Source of the DNA: an uncultured Pelagibacteraceae bacterium
GTDB lineage: Bacteria > Pseudomonadota > Alphaproteobacteria > Pelagibacterales > Pelagibacteraceae
Length of the DNA stretch: 50,505 bases
Assembly (NCBI GenBank): GCA_902559635.1
Contig: CACEIY010000005.1
Coordinates: forward strand, 1-50,505
Direction: 5' to 3'
The notes under the pieces are model-generated. The model did no database searches. It was not told the origin of the DNA and worked only from the letters and a program-made list of their open reading frames with translations. This document shows, piece after piece, positions 19,293-27,951 of the stretch (position 1 is the first letter of the stretch; each line of letters begins with the position of its first letter). Made by a program: the position numbers and the translations under genes.

Positions 19293-19511
19293 TTAACCAC
19301 CTCCTATAAAATGAACTATTTCTATATTGTCTTTATTATTTAATTTAATTTTTTTGATTTTTTTCTTATCAACGATTTCTCTATTTAATTCAATAGCAAC
19401 TTTTTTTAGTGGTAAATCTAATTCATTAACTAAATCATATAGCTTATATCCTTCTATAATATTTCTATTTTTGCCATTTAATCTTATTTTTATTTTTTTT
19501 AGTTTTTTCAT
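19293..19511 (-). CDS. thiS: Sulfur carrier protein ThiS
   Basis: Ubiquitin-like carrier whose C-terminal glycine is turned into a thiocarboxylate and donates sulfur to thiazole synthesis. I choose the ATG at 19511 (72 residues, [15 protein letters not shown]); a longer frame to 19562 adds a hydrophobic stretch that runs into the divergent aroQ gene. The C terminus EIVHFIGGG ends with the required Gly-Gly. It lies two bases before thiG. Only 16 bases separate its start from the aroQ start, so its promoter must overlap aroQ coding sequence. Confidence 0.93.
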   Translation of the reverse strand: MKKLKKIKIRLNGKNRNIIEGYKLYDLVNELDLPLKKVAIELNREIVDKKKIKKIKLNNKDNIEIVHFIGGG

Positions 19512-19527
19512 CGTATATAAAAGCTGA

Positions 19528-19974
19528 ATGAGCAATAAAATAATTATTATTAATGGTCCCAATATTAATCTATTAGGAGAAAGAGAACAATCACAATATG
19601 GTTCGATAACTTTTGAAAAACTAAAAGCTAATTGTTTAAAAAAAGCAAATGAACTAAATCTAGATATGGAGTTCTTTCAATCTAATATTGAAGGTGACAT
19701 TGTAACAAAAATACAAGAAGCAAAAAAAAACTTTGCTGGCATTATCATAAATGCAGCAGGTTTTACTCATACTTCTGTAGCGATTAGAGATGCACTAGAT
19801 GTTTTTAAAAAACCTGTAATCGAGCTACATATTTCAAACATATACAAAAGAGAAGAGTTTAGACGAAAATCTCTTATTAGTGATGTGGTTACTGGAGGAA
19901 TATTTGGTTTAGGTTCTGAAGGATATATTTTGGCCATAATTTCAATGCAAAAACTTTTAGATAATGAAAATTGA
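19528..19974 (+). CDS. aroQ: 3-dehydroquinate dehydratase, type II
   Basis: Third step of the shikimate pathway. It has 148 residues, the type II dodecamer length. Seen: INGPNINLLGEREQSQYG with the catalytic Tyr and Arg loop, NAAGFTHTSVAIRDAL, the catalytic histidine in IELHISNIYKREEFR, and FGLGSEGYILAI. It is first in an aroQ-accB-accC run, a common alphaproteobacterial order, and overlaps accB by eleven bases. Confidence 0.97.
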   Translation: MSNKIIIINGPNINLLGEREQSQYGSITFEKLKANCLKKANELNLDMEFFQSNIEGDIVTKIQEAKKNFAGIIINAAGFTHTSVAIRDALDVFKKPVIELHISNIYKREEFRRKSLISDVVTGGIFGLGSEGYILAIISMQKLLDNEN

Positions 19975-20398
19975 TAAAAAAATTATTAAAGAACTAACAG
20001 ATTATTTAAATGAATTTGATTTAACTGAAATTGAATACACAGAAAAAGATACTAAAATAAAAGTTTCCAAATCAAAGGTAGCAACATCTAATCAAATTAC
20101 AAACTCACCAGGTATAAAATCCCCGGAAAAATCTGCTATTGATACTACTCAAAAAATAATTTCAGGAATTCAAATTACCTCACCAATTATTGGAACTGCT
20201 TATCATGCACCCGAACCAGGTGCTAAAAAATTTGTTGAAATTGGAAAAAAAATTAAAAAAGGTGATACAGTTATGATAGTTGAAGCAATGAAAACTATGA
20301 ATCATGTTCCTTCAACATCTGATGGAATTGTAAAAGAAATTTGTGTCGATGATGGTCAGCCTGTAGAATTTGGACAAACAATAATTATTTTAGAGTAA
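19964..20398 (+). CDS. accB: Biotin carboxyl carrier protein of acetyl-CoA carboxylase
   Basis: Carries the biotin that moves CO2 from AccC to the carboxyltransferase in the first step of fatty-acid synthesis. It has 144 residues. The N-terminal helix region (1-36) is followed by a Ser/Thr/Pro-rich linker (about 37-70) and the biotinyl domain (about 71-144), with biotinylated Lys110 in VEAMKTMNHV. It overlaps aroQ by eleven bases and its stop shares a base with the accC start. Confidence 0.98.
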   Translation: MKIDKKIIKELTDYLNEFDLTEIEYTEKDTKIKVSKSKVATSNQITNSPGIKSPEKSAIDTTQKIISGIQITSPIIGTAYHAPEPGAKKFVEIGKKIKKGDTVMIVEAMKTMNHVPSTSDGIVKEICVDDGQPVEFGQTIIILE

Positions 20399-21735
20399 TG
20401 TTTAAAAAGATCTTAATTGCAAACCGTGGGGAAATTGCAGTCAGAGTAATCCGTGCTTGTAAAGAATGGGGAATCGAAACAGTCGCTGTTCATTCTGATG
20501 TAGATAGAGATAGCATGCATGTGAAATTAGCTGATGAGAGCGTTTGTATTGGATCACATCAACCTATAAATAGTTATTTAAATATTCCTGCTATCATGTC
20601 TGCTATAGAGATAACTAATGCTGAAGCAGTTCATCCAGGTTATGGTTTTTTATCCGAAAATGCAAATTTTGCTAATGTTCTAGAAGAAAACAATATTAAA
20701 TTTATTGGTGCCTCTGCAAAATTAATCTCAATGATGGGTGACAAAATTCAAGCAAAAAAAATTGCTAAAGAGAACGGTCTACCTGTTATAGAAGGATCAG
20801 AGGGTGGAGTTAAAGATATTAATGATGCTAAACAACTTTGTAAAAAAATTGGCTTTCCAGTTCTTATCAAGGCCTCTGGAGGAGGTGGAGGCAAAGGTAT
20901 GAAAATTGTTAATAAAGAAGAAGAATTTGAAACCTTGTTTTCTACTGCAAAATCTGAGGCTCAAAAATATTTTGGTAATGATGAGGTATATATCGAAAAA
21001 TTTTTTCAAAACCCAAGGCATATAGAGGTTCAAATATTAGCTGGAAAAAATAGAACAATTCATTTACATGAAAGAGATTGCTCAGTTCAAAGAAGACATC
21101 AAAAACTAATAGAAGAAACACCAAGCCCTGTTTTGAATGATGAAATCCGAAAAGATTTATTTGATCGAACTGTAAAAATGGTTAGTAAAATTGGATATGA
21201 AGGTGCTGGGACAGTTGAATTTATTTATGAAGATGGAAAATTTTATTTCTTAGAAATGAACACTAGAGTTCAGGTAGAACATCCTGTAACTGAGATGGTA
21301 ACAGGTATAGATATTATAAAAGAACAAATATGGATAGCATACACAGGAGAAACTGCTTTAAAACAATCAGATATTACTCCTAGAGGTCATGCTATAGAAT
21401 GTAGAATTAATGCTGAAGATCCTAGCAAAAACTTTCAACCTTCGCCTGGTATTATCGAAATGTGTCATCAGCCTTCAGGATTTAGAACAAGAGTAGATGG
21501 AGCGATATTTCAAGGCTATAAAGTAACTCCATTTTATGACAGTATGGTTTGTAAATTAATATGCCAAGGAAGGAATCGGCAAGAAGCTATTCAAAGGATG
21601 AATAGATCTTTAGATGAATTTGTAATTGAGGGAATTACAACTACAATTCCACTACATAAAAAATTATTAAATCACAAAAAATTTATAGACTCAGACTTTA
21701 ATGTAAGTTGGTTAGATAAAGAAAAAATTATTTAA
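20398..21735 (+). CDS. accC: Acetyl-CoA carboxylase biotin carboxylase subunit
   Basis: ATP-dependent carboxylation of the AccB-bound biotin. It has 445 residues, the normal length. Seen: FKKILIANRGEIAVRVIRA, EAVHPGYGFLSEN, the ATP-grasp glycine loop KASGGGGGKGM, the HLHERDCSVQRRHQK segment, and the active-site EMNTRVQVEHPVTE. One-base overlap with accB supports equal production. The last four bases overlap the converging DUF2155 gene. The carboxyltransferase genes accA and accD are not in the window. Confidence 0.98.
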   Translation: MFKKILIANRGEIAVRVIRACKEWGIETVAVHSDVDRDSMHVKLADESVCIGSHQPINSYLNIPAIMSAIEITNAEAVHPGYGFLSENANFANVLEENNIKFIGASAKLISMMGDKIQAKKIAKENGLPVIEGSEGGVKDINDAKQLCKKIGFPVLIKASGGGGGKGMKIVNKEEEFETLFSTAKSEAQKYFGNDEVYIEKFFQNPRHIEVQILAGKNRTIHLHERDCSVQRRHQKLIEETPSPVLNDEIRKDLFDRTVKMVSKIGYEGAGTVEFIYEDGKFYFLEMNTRVQVEHPVTEMVTGIDIIKEQIWIAYTGETALKQSDITPRGHAIECRINAEDPSKNFQPSPGIIEMCHQPSGFRTRVDGAIFQGYKVTPFYDSMVCKLICQGRNRQEAIQRMNRSLDEFVIEGITTTIPLHKKLLNHKKFIDSDFNVSWLDKEKII

Positions 21736-22139
21736 TCACAATCAGTAAGCCAAATATCATAAACAGGGTGATCAAAGGGTGTTATAGAGGGACTAGATGA
21801 AAACATCCAATTATTAAAAACATATACCTCATCATTACTTTTTTTAGTTAAATCTCTAACTTGTATATAAGCTTTTATCTCAGGATTATCGTCAAATTCT
21901 GAATTAGTACATTTCATGCTTTTTATTGCGAGATCTTTATAAATCAATTCCTCACCATTAACTAAATTAATAAGTTCATTTTTGGAACTTATTTTGTCTA
22001 AAATTTTTATACTAGTATTTTTACCAAGTAAATTGATTTGAGATTTAACATAATTAAATTCACTTATGCTTGTTAGAATAATTAATAATATCAAAAGTTT
22101 ATTAAGCTTTCCAACTTTTATATTTTTTATCGATTGCAT
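21732..22139 (-). CDS. DUF2155-family exported protein
   Basis: A 135-residue protein with a basic N terminus and a hydrophobic stretch at about 15-26 (LLILLIILTSI), likely a signal peptide or anchor. The C-terminal half carries the family marks: MKCTNSE, KAYIQV, VFNNWMFSSSPSITPFDHPVYDIWLTDCD. The two cysteines could form a disulfide. DUF2155 is found in alphaproteobacteria with no assigned role. It overlaps the end of the NDUFA12-like gene by 38 bases, so the two are surely co-transcribed; this pairing hints at, but does not prove, a respiratory link. Confidence 0.85.
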   Translation of the reverse strand: MQSIKNIKVGKLNKLLILLIILTSISEFNYVKSQINLLGKNTSIKILDKISSKNELINLVNGEELIYKDLAIKSMKCTNSEFDDNPEIKAYIQVRDLTKKSNDEVYVFNNWMFSSSPSITPFDHPVYDIWLTDCD

Positions 22140-22464
22140 CCTGCTTGTTTTTGTTAGGATAATAGGCTGCTTCCGTGCCAGTTAAGTTAGGTTGATGAGG
22201 TTTTTGCCATTCATATTTTTTTAATTCATGATTTTTTTCTATCCTATTTTTTGTAAAGTGCATCCACGAGTACCATTCAACTGGTATTTTGGATGCATCA
22301 ATTTCATTTGAATAAATTACCCACCTTTTTCCACTTTTACTCTCATAATACTTATTTCCATAAATATCAGTTCCTACCAATTTTCCAAAAATAATTGTTT
22401 TTATTCTTGTTCCTAAAGTATCTTGATTCCACCAAATGAAAATTTTTTTAAATAGTGTCAACAT
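22102..22464 (-). CDS. NDUFA12 (B17.2)-type complex I subunit
   Basis: Supernumerary subunit of NADH:ubiquinone oxidoreductase shared by alphaproteobacteria and mitochondria, on the matrix/cytoplasmic side. I take the ATG at 22464 (120 residues); a longer frame would use TTG at 22485. Seen: FIWWNQDTLGTRIKT, GKLVGTDIYGNKYYESK, RWVIYSNEIDASKIPVEWYSWMHF and the C-terminal KPHQPNLTGTEAAYYP, all typical. It stands apart from any nuo operon in this window. In mitochondria this subunit sits at the NDUFS4/NDUFS6 region of the peripheral arm. Confidence 0.93.
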   Translation of the reverse strand: MLTLFKKIFIWWNQDTLGTRIKTIIFGKLVGTDIYGNKYYESKSGKRWVIYSNEIDASKIPVEWYSWMHFTKNRIEKNHELKKYEWQKPHQPNLTGTEAAYYPNKNKQDAIDKKYKSWKA

Positions 22465-22506
22465 ATAAAAATATATTTTATTCAATTCAAAATTGTATAA
22501 TTTAAA

Positions 22507-22535
22507 TTAGACTAAAATATGGATTTGTATATAAA
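22507..22535 (+). promoter_or_regulatory. Candidate promoter of the TSCPD gene
   Basis: TTAGAC at 22507-22512, 17 bases, then TATAAA at 22530-22535, leaving a leader of about 38 bases to the ATG at 22581. A good ribosome binding site (GAGG, 22573-22576) precedes the start, one of the clearest in the window. The -35 hexamer is only a partial match. Confidence 0.4.
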
Positions 22536-22580
22536 TTAAATGATTCATTATTCAAAATAAAATTTATAAACTGAGGTAAA

Positions 22581-23396
22581 ATGGCAAAATATTTAGTTGA
22601 AACTTATTATACATGTACGTTTAAAGTTAATCATTATCTAGATGATATAAATGAAACTGAGCTTAAAAATCTTGAAAAAAGAGATGACGGGAAATTTGAA
22701 GTTATAGATGTAAAATTAGATAATAGAAAAACTAAAAGTTTAGACACAATAAATAAAGTTTCTACTAAAAAAATTGATCTAGTAACTAAAATAGACGAAA
22801 AGAATAAAGATAGTCTTCAAAAACCAATAACAAATTTTTTCAATAAATCTGAAAAAAATAGTAAGAGATTTGGCATGCCCGATAGGAGAAAGGGCTACAT
22901 CCAAAAAGCAACTATAGGAGATCACAAGGTTTATTTACATACTGGTGAGTACGAAGATGGTAAAATTGGAGAAATATTTATTGATACAAGTAAAGAAGGT
23001 GAACTAGTAAAAGCTTTAATGAATAATTTTGCCATAGCAGTATCACTTGGCCTACAATATGGAGTTCCTCTAGATGAATATATTAGTGCTTTTGTTGGAA
23101 CAAAATTTGAACCATCTGGCAAAGTTCAAGGAAATGATAGAATTTTAAGTGCAACATCAATTCTAGATTACATTTTTAGAGAATTAGCTATTTCTTATCA
23201 AAATAGAGAAGATTTAGCTCATACTCCATCAATTGGTGGGTCAGAATTAATCAATGACGATCAGACTTCTGAAAGCCAAAACCAATTACTAAAAATTGTG
23301 AAAGATATAACAAGCAAAGGTTTTGTAAGAAATAATTATAAAAAAAATCTAGTAGATTTATCTGATGTTAAAATAAGTTTAAAAGGAAAAAAATAA
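22581..23396 (+). CDS. Stand-alone TSCPD-domain protein (NrdJ C-terminal-like)
   Basis: A 271-residue protein. Residues about 104-216 ([19 protein letters not shown], then [69 protein letters not shown]) closely match the C-terminal region of alphaproteobacterial vitamin B12-dependent ribonucleotide reductase, the TSCPD domain, as I recall it. The catalytic alpha/beta barrel and its cysteines are absent. The first 55 residues ([34 protein letters not shown]) form a separate conserved-looking module with a single cysteine, joined by a Lys/Ser/Asn linker. It is not a broken nrdJ: it has its own start and strong ribosome binding site, and the gene upstream is divergent. Function unknown; nucleotide or RNA/DNA binding is a guess. 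It ends exactly against aspS. Confidence 0.8.
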   Translation: MAKYLVETYYTCTFKVNHYLDDINETELKNLEKRDDGKFEVIDVKLDNRKTKSLDTINKVSTKKIDLVTKIDEKNKDSLQKPITNFFNKSEKNSKRFGMPDRRKGYIQKATIGDHKVYLHTGEYEDGKIGEIFIDTSKEGELVKALMNNFAIAVSLGLQYGVPLDEYISAFVGTKFEPSGKVQGNDRILSATSILDYIFRELAISYQNREDLAHTPSIGGSELINDDQTSESQNQLLKIVKDITSKGFVRNNYKKNLVDLSDVKISLKGKK

Positions 23397-23406
23397 TTAT
23401 TTTTTT
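23387..23406. terminator. Perfect AT palindrome at a convergent stop-stop junction
   Basis: Seven A, TAATTA, seven T: a 20-base perfect palindrome whose centre is the junction between the TSCPD stop (TAA, 23394-23396) and the aspS stop (23397-23399 on the other strand). Flanks extend the symmetry imperfectly with TTTAAAA and TTTTTAAA. It could act as a weak two-way terminator, giving each strand a hairpin with a T run, but has no G-C pairs in the core. Confidence 0.4.
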
Positions 23407-25181
23407 GTTTTTAAAGATAAACTAAGCTCCTTTAATTGACTTTCATTAATCTTAGAAGGAGCATTCATCATTAAATCTTGAGCATTTTGATTCATTGGAA
23501 ACATTGTTACTTCTCTAATATTTTTTTCATTTGCTAAAAGCATTACTATTCTATCTATTCCTGGCGCAATACCACCATGTGGTGGGGCACCATAACTTAA
23601 TGCATTTATCATACCACTAAATTTATCTTCTACATCTTTCTTTGAATATCCTGCTATATCAAAAAGTTTATACATTAATTCAGGAATATGATTTCTAATT
23701 GCTCCTGAAGAAAGTTCTGTTCCATTACAAACAATATCATACTGATATGCTTTCAAAGAAAGAGGTTTTGACAAATCTAAATTATGAATATCTCCTTGGG
23801 GCATAGAAAAAGGGTTGTGGCTAAATTTAATTTTTTTAGTTAATGCATCCAGTTCAAAAATAGGATAATCAACAATCCAACAAAATGCAAAGTAATCTTC
23901 TTGAATTAGATTTAACTCTTCTGCAATTTTTGTTCTAGCTAAGGATAAAATTTTTTCTACATCTTTCTGCTTACCGCATGAAAGGAAAATTGTGTCACCC
24001 ACTTCAGCCTTTGTTAATTTCATAATCTCAATTAACGATTCCTCAGAAAAAAATTTACCTACTGGACCTTTGCCTGAAATTTTGTCATTTTTTTCTAAAG
24101 TAAAATAAGCCAGGCCTGAGGATCCTTGTTCTTTTGCCCATTTATCAATATCATCAAAAAAACTCCTAGGTTTATTTTTAGTATTTTTTGCAACTATAGA
24201 TCTTACAATAGAGCCTTTTTTTACAAGTTTTTTAAATATTTCAAAACTAATATCGTCTCTTTCAAATACATTTGTTAAATCTGAAATTATAAGTGGGTTT
24301 CTTAAATCTGGTTTATCAGTTCCATATTTTAACATAGCATCTAAGTAAGTTATTTTTGGAAATTTTTCAAAAAGTATCTTTTTATCAGAAAAATTTTTAA
24401 AAACTTTAATCATTAATTTTTCAACTACATCAAATATATCTTCTTGTTCAACAAATGACATTTCTAAATCTAATTGATAAAATTCTCCAGGACTTCTATC
24501 AGCTCTAGCATCTTCATCTCTAAAACATGGTGCAATTTGAAAATATTTATCAAACCCAGACACCATAATTAATTGTTTGAACTGCTGAGGTGCTTGAGGT
24601 AAGGCATAAAATTTTCCTGGATTTAATCTACTTGGTACCAAAAAATCTCTAGCACCTTCAGGACTTGAAGACGTCAAAATTGGAGTTTGAAATTCTAAAA
24701 ATCCTAATTCGATCATCTCGGTCCTAATAAAAGAAATTACTTTTGATCTTAAAATAATATTTTGATGAATTTTTTTTCTTCTTAAATCTAAAAACCTATA
24801 TTTTAATCTAATTTCTTCTGAATATTCTTGATCACTAAATACTGGAAGGGGTAATTCTTTACAAGTTCCTAATACCTCAAAATTTTTAATTACAACTTCT
24901 ACCTCTCCTGTAGCAATATCTTTATTAATAGTTTCATTTGATCTATTAACTACCTTGCCTTCAATTTTTACAACTGTTTCAAGTTGCATCTTTTCCAATT
25001 CATTAAATTTTGAATTATCTTTATCAATTATACATTGAGTAACACCATAATTATCTCTTAAATCTAAAAATAATAAATTACCGTGATCTCTTTTTTTATT
25101 AATCCATCCAGAAAGAGTAACATTTTCACCCACTAATGTTTTTTTTAATTCATTGCAATTATGAGTTCTATATTTATTCAA
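23397..25181 (-). CDS. aspS: Aspartyl-tRNA synthetase
   Basis: Class II synthetase charging tRNA-Asp (and possibly tRNA-Asn if non-discriminating). It has 594 residues, the bacterial type with an inserted GAD domain. Seen: N-terminal OB-fold anticodon domain ([20 protein letters not shown]), motif 2 in [19 protein letters not shown], the QSPQ-like [13 protein letters not shown] flipping region, and motif 3 in [13 protein letters not shown]. It starts directly after hdaA (25181/25182) on the same strand. Whether it also charges tRNA-Asn depends on gatCAB being elsewhere. Confidence 0.98.
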   Translation of the reverse strand: MNKYRTHNCNELKKTLVGENVTLSGWINKKRDHGNLLFLDLRDNYGVTQCIIDKDNSKFNELEKMQLETVVKIEGKVVNRSNETINKDIATGEVEVVIKNFEVLGTCKELPLPVFSDQEYSEEIRLKYRFLDLRRKKIHQNIILRSKVISFIRTEMIELGFLEFQTPILTSSSPEGARDFLVPSRLNPGKFYALPQAPQQFKQLIMVSGFDKYFQIAPCFRDEDARADRSPGEFYQLDLEMSFVEQEDIFDVVEKLMIKVFKNFSDKKILFEKFPKITYLDAMLKYGTDKPDLRNPLIISDLTNVFERDDISFEIFKKLVKKGSIVRSIVAKNTKNKPRSFFDDIDKWAKEQGSSGLAYFTLEKNDKISGKGPVGKFFSEESLIEIMKLTKAEVGDTIFLSCGKQKDVEKILSLARTKIAEELNLIQEDYFAFCWIVDYPIFELDALTKKIKFSHNPFSMPQGDIHNLDLSKPLSLKAYQYDIVCNGTELSSGAIRNHIPELMYKLFDIAGYSKKDVEDKFSGMINALSYGAPPHGGIAPGIDRIVMLLANEKNIREVTMFPMNQNAQDLMMNAPSKINESQLKELSLSLKTKK

Positions 25182-25844
25182 TTATTCTCCCAAAACTTCT
25201 TTTATAATTTTTAAATCAATAGGTTTTTTCTTTTTCAAACTTAACTCGTCAACTTTATATATGAAATCAAATATTTTACTATACGATCTATGAATTCTTT
25301 TAATAATAAAATCTATAAGTTTTTTATCAATTGATATTTGACGATCAGATAAATTTTTTAATATTAAAGCAAAAATTAAATTATCATCTGGTTTATCAAT
25401 ATTTTGTAAAAGAAAATTTTTAGCTCTTGATTTCAAATCTGTTAATGAAAATTTAATATCAACTATTGGGGTATTTGAAGTGACTATAATGTATTTATTA
25501 TCTAAATCTACAATATTGAACAAACTATATAATAATTTTTCATCTACGTTCTCATCAAGATCTTCTAATATAATATTTTCATGAATTTTAATTTTTGCTA
25601 AATCATCATTTTTTAATAAACTTGAGTCCAATTTTATTCCTTTAAATTTTCTGATAAATATATTTGAAAGATGAGTTTTTCCTGAAAACTTTTCACCTAT
25701 AATATTTAAAAAATTTTTTTCCCACTTAGGCCATTTATTTAACAATAAAAAAATATGTTTATTACTTTTTGAAACATAAAAATCATCGTCTGTAAAATTT
25801 TGATCATAATTAAATTTAATAATAGATTGATTTAAATCTCTCAT
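25182..25844 (-). CDS. hdaA: Hda-type regulator of DnaA (AAA+ domain)
   Basis: Short DnaA-related AAA+ ATPase that, with the beta clamp, inactivates DnaA after replication starts. I choose the ATG at 25844, which overlaps the upstream stop as ATGA (220 residues); the frame extends to a TTG at 25856. Seen: an N-terminal QSIIKF fitting the QxxLxF clamp-binding pattern, an aromatic NKWPKWEKNF, a Walker A of unusual form GEKFSGKTHL, Walker B-like IILEDLDE, and a sensor region with LKSRAKNF. It lacks the DnaA DNA-binding domain. hdaA near purMN is common in alphaproteobacteria. The low sequence identity expected for AT-rich genomes keeps this below certainty. Confidence 0.85.
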   Translation of the reverse strand: MRDLNQSIIKFNYDQNFTDDDFYVSKSNKHIFLLLNKWPKWEKNFLNIIGEKFSGKTHLSNIFIRKFKGIKLDSSLLKNDDLAKIKIHENIILEDLDENVDEKLLYSLFNIVDLDNKYIIVTSNTPIVDIKFSLTDLKSRAKNFLLQNIDKPDDNLIFALILKNLSDRQISIDKKLIDFIIKRIHRSYSKIFDFIYKVDELSLKKKKPIDLKIIKEVLGE

Positions 25845-26902
25845 TTCAAAATCCAAATTTTATTTTGTGTATCAAAATTGTAATTTCTATCATTCATAAT
25901 TTTAATAAAATTTTGAGGTGTTCCATTAAAAATTATCTCATAATAAATATAATCTTTGTCAAAGTTTTTAATTGAATAATAGCTTATTAAATCTATTTCT
26001 TTAAAAATATTTTCAATTTTTAAAGAAACACTTAAATTTTGGTTATTAATTTTTATTATTAATGGTATTTTAATAGATGTATTAATTTCATTTTGTTTTT
26101 TCCACAAATCTTCATAAATTATTTTTAATTCATCTATAAAATAATTTAATTCTTCTTTACTATCAAAATCATAACTTTTAAATGAATTATTTAATATTAT
26201 TTCTTTATCTTCAATGTAAATTTTAGATAAAACTTTGATATTGTTTTTATTTTTAAAGATTATTGAAATAATAGAATTATTCAAAAAATATTTTTTTATT
26301 ATTTCTTCAAAATTGTAATTTTCAATATTATCAATATTTTTTTTAATAAAATTTATATCTTCTAAATCTTCTGTTGGTAATAAATAGTTTATTAGATAGT
26401 TTTTATTACTATCTAAATTCCATTTTTCATATAGTGGATTATCTGCATAAACTATAATATCATCATTATTTTCATCAATAATTAAAGGCAAAAATAAAAA
26501 TTTTTCTATTTTGATTTGAGATGGAAAAATATTTTTTTTTTCCAAATAGTTATAAATTTTTCTTTTATCAAAATTAACACCTATTTTTAAATAATATGTT
26601 TGATCGATAAATTTTTCTTCCTGAATGGTGAATGACTCGATCATGCTTTTAATTTCGTTAAGTCTAATTGATTTAACTTTATTAAAATCATTTGATTTAA
26701 CTAACAAGTTTATTATTTTTAAAAAAGCATTTCTAAAACCCTTGTCTATTACTAAATTTTTGTCAAACTTTTCCTTGAATGGTTCTGAGATTTCAATTTC
26801 ATCTACTTGAAAAGATTTTGCGGATACATTTACTGTGGAAAAGAAAAATAAATTTAAAGCTATAAAGAACAAAAATATATATAAGGTTTTAAAATAATAC
26901 AT
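25841..26902 (-). CDS. DUF2066-family exported protein
   Basis: A 353-residue protein with a clear signal peptide (YFKTLYIFLFFIALNLFFFS, cleavage probable after VSA near residue 29). The mature protein begins with FQVDEIEISEPFKEKFDKN and shows the DUF2066 pattern: GFRNAFLKIINLLV, IQEEKFIDQTYYLKIGVNFDKRKIYNYLEKKN, FLFLPLIID. Role unknown; presumed periplasmic or lipid-envelope associated. It is the first gene of a DUF2066-hdaA-aspS run and is divergent from purM with only 20 bases between starts. Confidence 0.8.
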   Translation of the reverse strand: MYYFKTLYIFLFFIALNLFFFSTVNVSAKSFQVDEIEISEPFKEKFDKNLVIDKGFRNAFLKIINLLVKSNDFNKVKSIRLNEIKSMIESFTIQEEKFIDQTYYLKIGVNFDKRKIYNYLEKKNIFPSQIKIEKFLFLPLIIDENNDDIIVYADNPLYEKWNLDSNKNYLINYLLPTEDLEDINFIKKNIDNIENYNFEEIIKKYFLNNSIISIIFKNKNNIKVLSKIYIEDKEIILNNSFKSYDFDSKEELNYFIDELKIIYEDLWKKQNEINTSIKIPLIIKINNQNLSVSLKIENIFKEIDLISYYSIKNFDKDYIYYEIIFNGTPQNFIKIMNDRNYNFDTQNKIWILK

Positions 26903-26922
26903 TTAAACTAATTGTTATAGTA

Positions 26923-27951
26923 ATGAATAAAACTGTCTTTACCTATAAAAAAAGTGGCGTCAATATTGATGCTGCAGATAAGTTTGTAAAGTTCATATCT
27001 AAATTATCATCAAAAAAACAAGGCAAAAAAAAGTTGCAAAATATTGGTGGATTTGGGTCTATTTCAGATATTCCTAAAAATATCAAAAGACCAAAAATTG
27101 TTGCTTGTACTGATGGAGTTGGAACTAAAATTGAAATTGCAAACTTAATCAAAAAATATGACACAATTGGCATAGATTTGGTAGCAATGAGTGTAAATGA
27201 TTTAATCGTTCAAGGAGCAAAGCCTATTATATTTTTAGACTACATTTCTATTAACAAAATAGATTTAAAAAAACTTAATTCAATTCTGAAAGGAATTATT
27301 AAAGGATGTAAAATAGCAAATTGTGAACTAGTTGGTGGTGAAACAGCCGAAATGCCAGGAACCTATGAAAAAGGGAAATTTGATATAGCTGGGTTTGCAG
27401 TAGGAGTAGTCGATCAAAACAAAATTTTAACTAAAAAAAAAATTAAAAAAAATGATTTAATTTTAGCAATACCTTCGAGTGGAATACATTCGAATGGATA
27501 TTCTTTAATTAGACATCTTTTGAAAATAAAAAAAATAAATGTAAATAAAAATAATTTTTTAAAAAAAGAGCTTATTAAACCTACTAAAATTTATGTAAAA
27601 GAAGTGTTAAATTTAATTGACCGTAATTTATTAAAAAGTTGTGCAAATATTACTGGTGGAGGATTAGCTGACAATATTAGCCGTATTATTCCTAATAAAT
27701 TATGTGCAGAAATTGATTTAGATAAAGTTAAAACTTTAAAAATTTTTAAATGGTTAAAGCAAAAAAATATTTCTGATAAAGAAATGTTAAAAACGTTTAA
27801 TTGTGGTGTAGGTTTTTGCTTAATAGTAAAACCAAAAAATTTTAAAAAAATTAAAAGGTTTTTTTCAAAAGAATTTGAACCTTATGTAATTGGAAAAATA
27901 ATTTATGGAACAAGTAAAGTAAGATTAAATGCTAAAATTAATTGGATTTAA
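26923..27951 (+). CDS. purM: Phosphoribosylformylglycinamidine cyclo-ligase (AIR synthetase)
   Basis: Closes the imidazole ring in purine synthesis, using ATP. It has 342 residues. Seen: YKKSGVNIDAADKFV at the start, ACTDGVGTKIEIA, the nucleotide-binding SVNDLIVQGAKPIIFLDYI, VGGETAEMPGTY, PSSGIHSNGYSLIR, and ITGGGLADNISR. It overlaps purN by 23 bases, the usual purMN pair. Its promoter must overlap the divergent DUF2066 gene because only 20 bases separate the starts. Confidence 0.98.
   Translation: MNKTVFTYKKSGVNIDAADKFVKFISKLSSKKQGKKKLQNIGGFGSISDIPKNIKRPKIVACTDGVGTKIEIANLIKKYDTIGIDLVAMSVNDLIVQGAKPIIFLDYISINKIDLKKLNSILKGIIKGCKIANCELVGGETAEMPGTYEKGKFDIAGFAVGVVDQNKILTKKKIKKNDLILAIPSSGIHSNGYSLIRHLLKIKKINVNKNNFLKKELIKPTKIYVKEVLNLIDRNLLKSCANITGGGLADNISRIIPNKLCAEIDLDKVKTLKIFKWLKQKNISDKEMLKTFNCGVGFCLIVKPKNFKKIKRFFSKEFEPYVIGKIIYGTSKVRLNAKINWI

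Noticed and set aside
19293..19527. TPP riboswitch or other thiamin leader before thiS
   Set aside because: Only 16 bases separate thiS from aroQ; no room for the aptamer and no CUGAGA-type motif seen there.
22581..23396. Frameshifted remnant of nrdJ
   Set aside because: The start, ribosome binding site and a distinct N-terminal module are intact, and the upstream gene is on the other strand; no catalytic-domain remnant is present.
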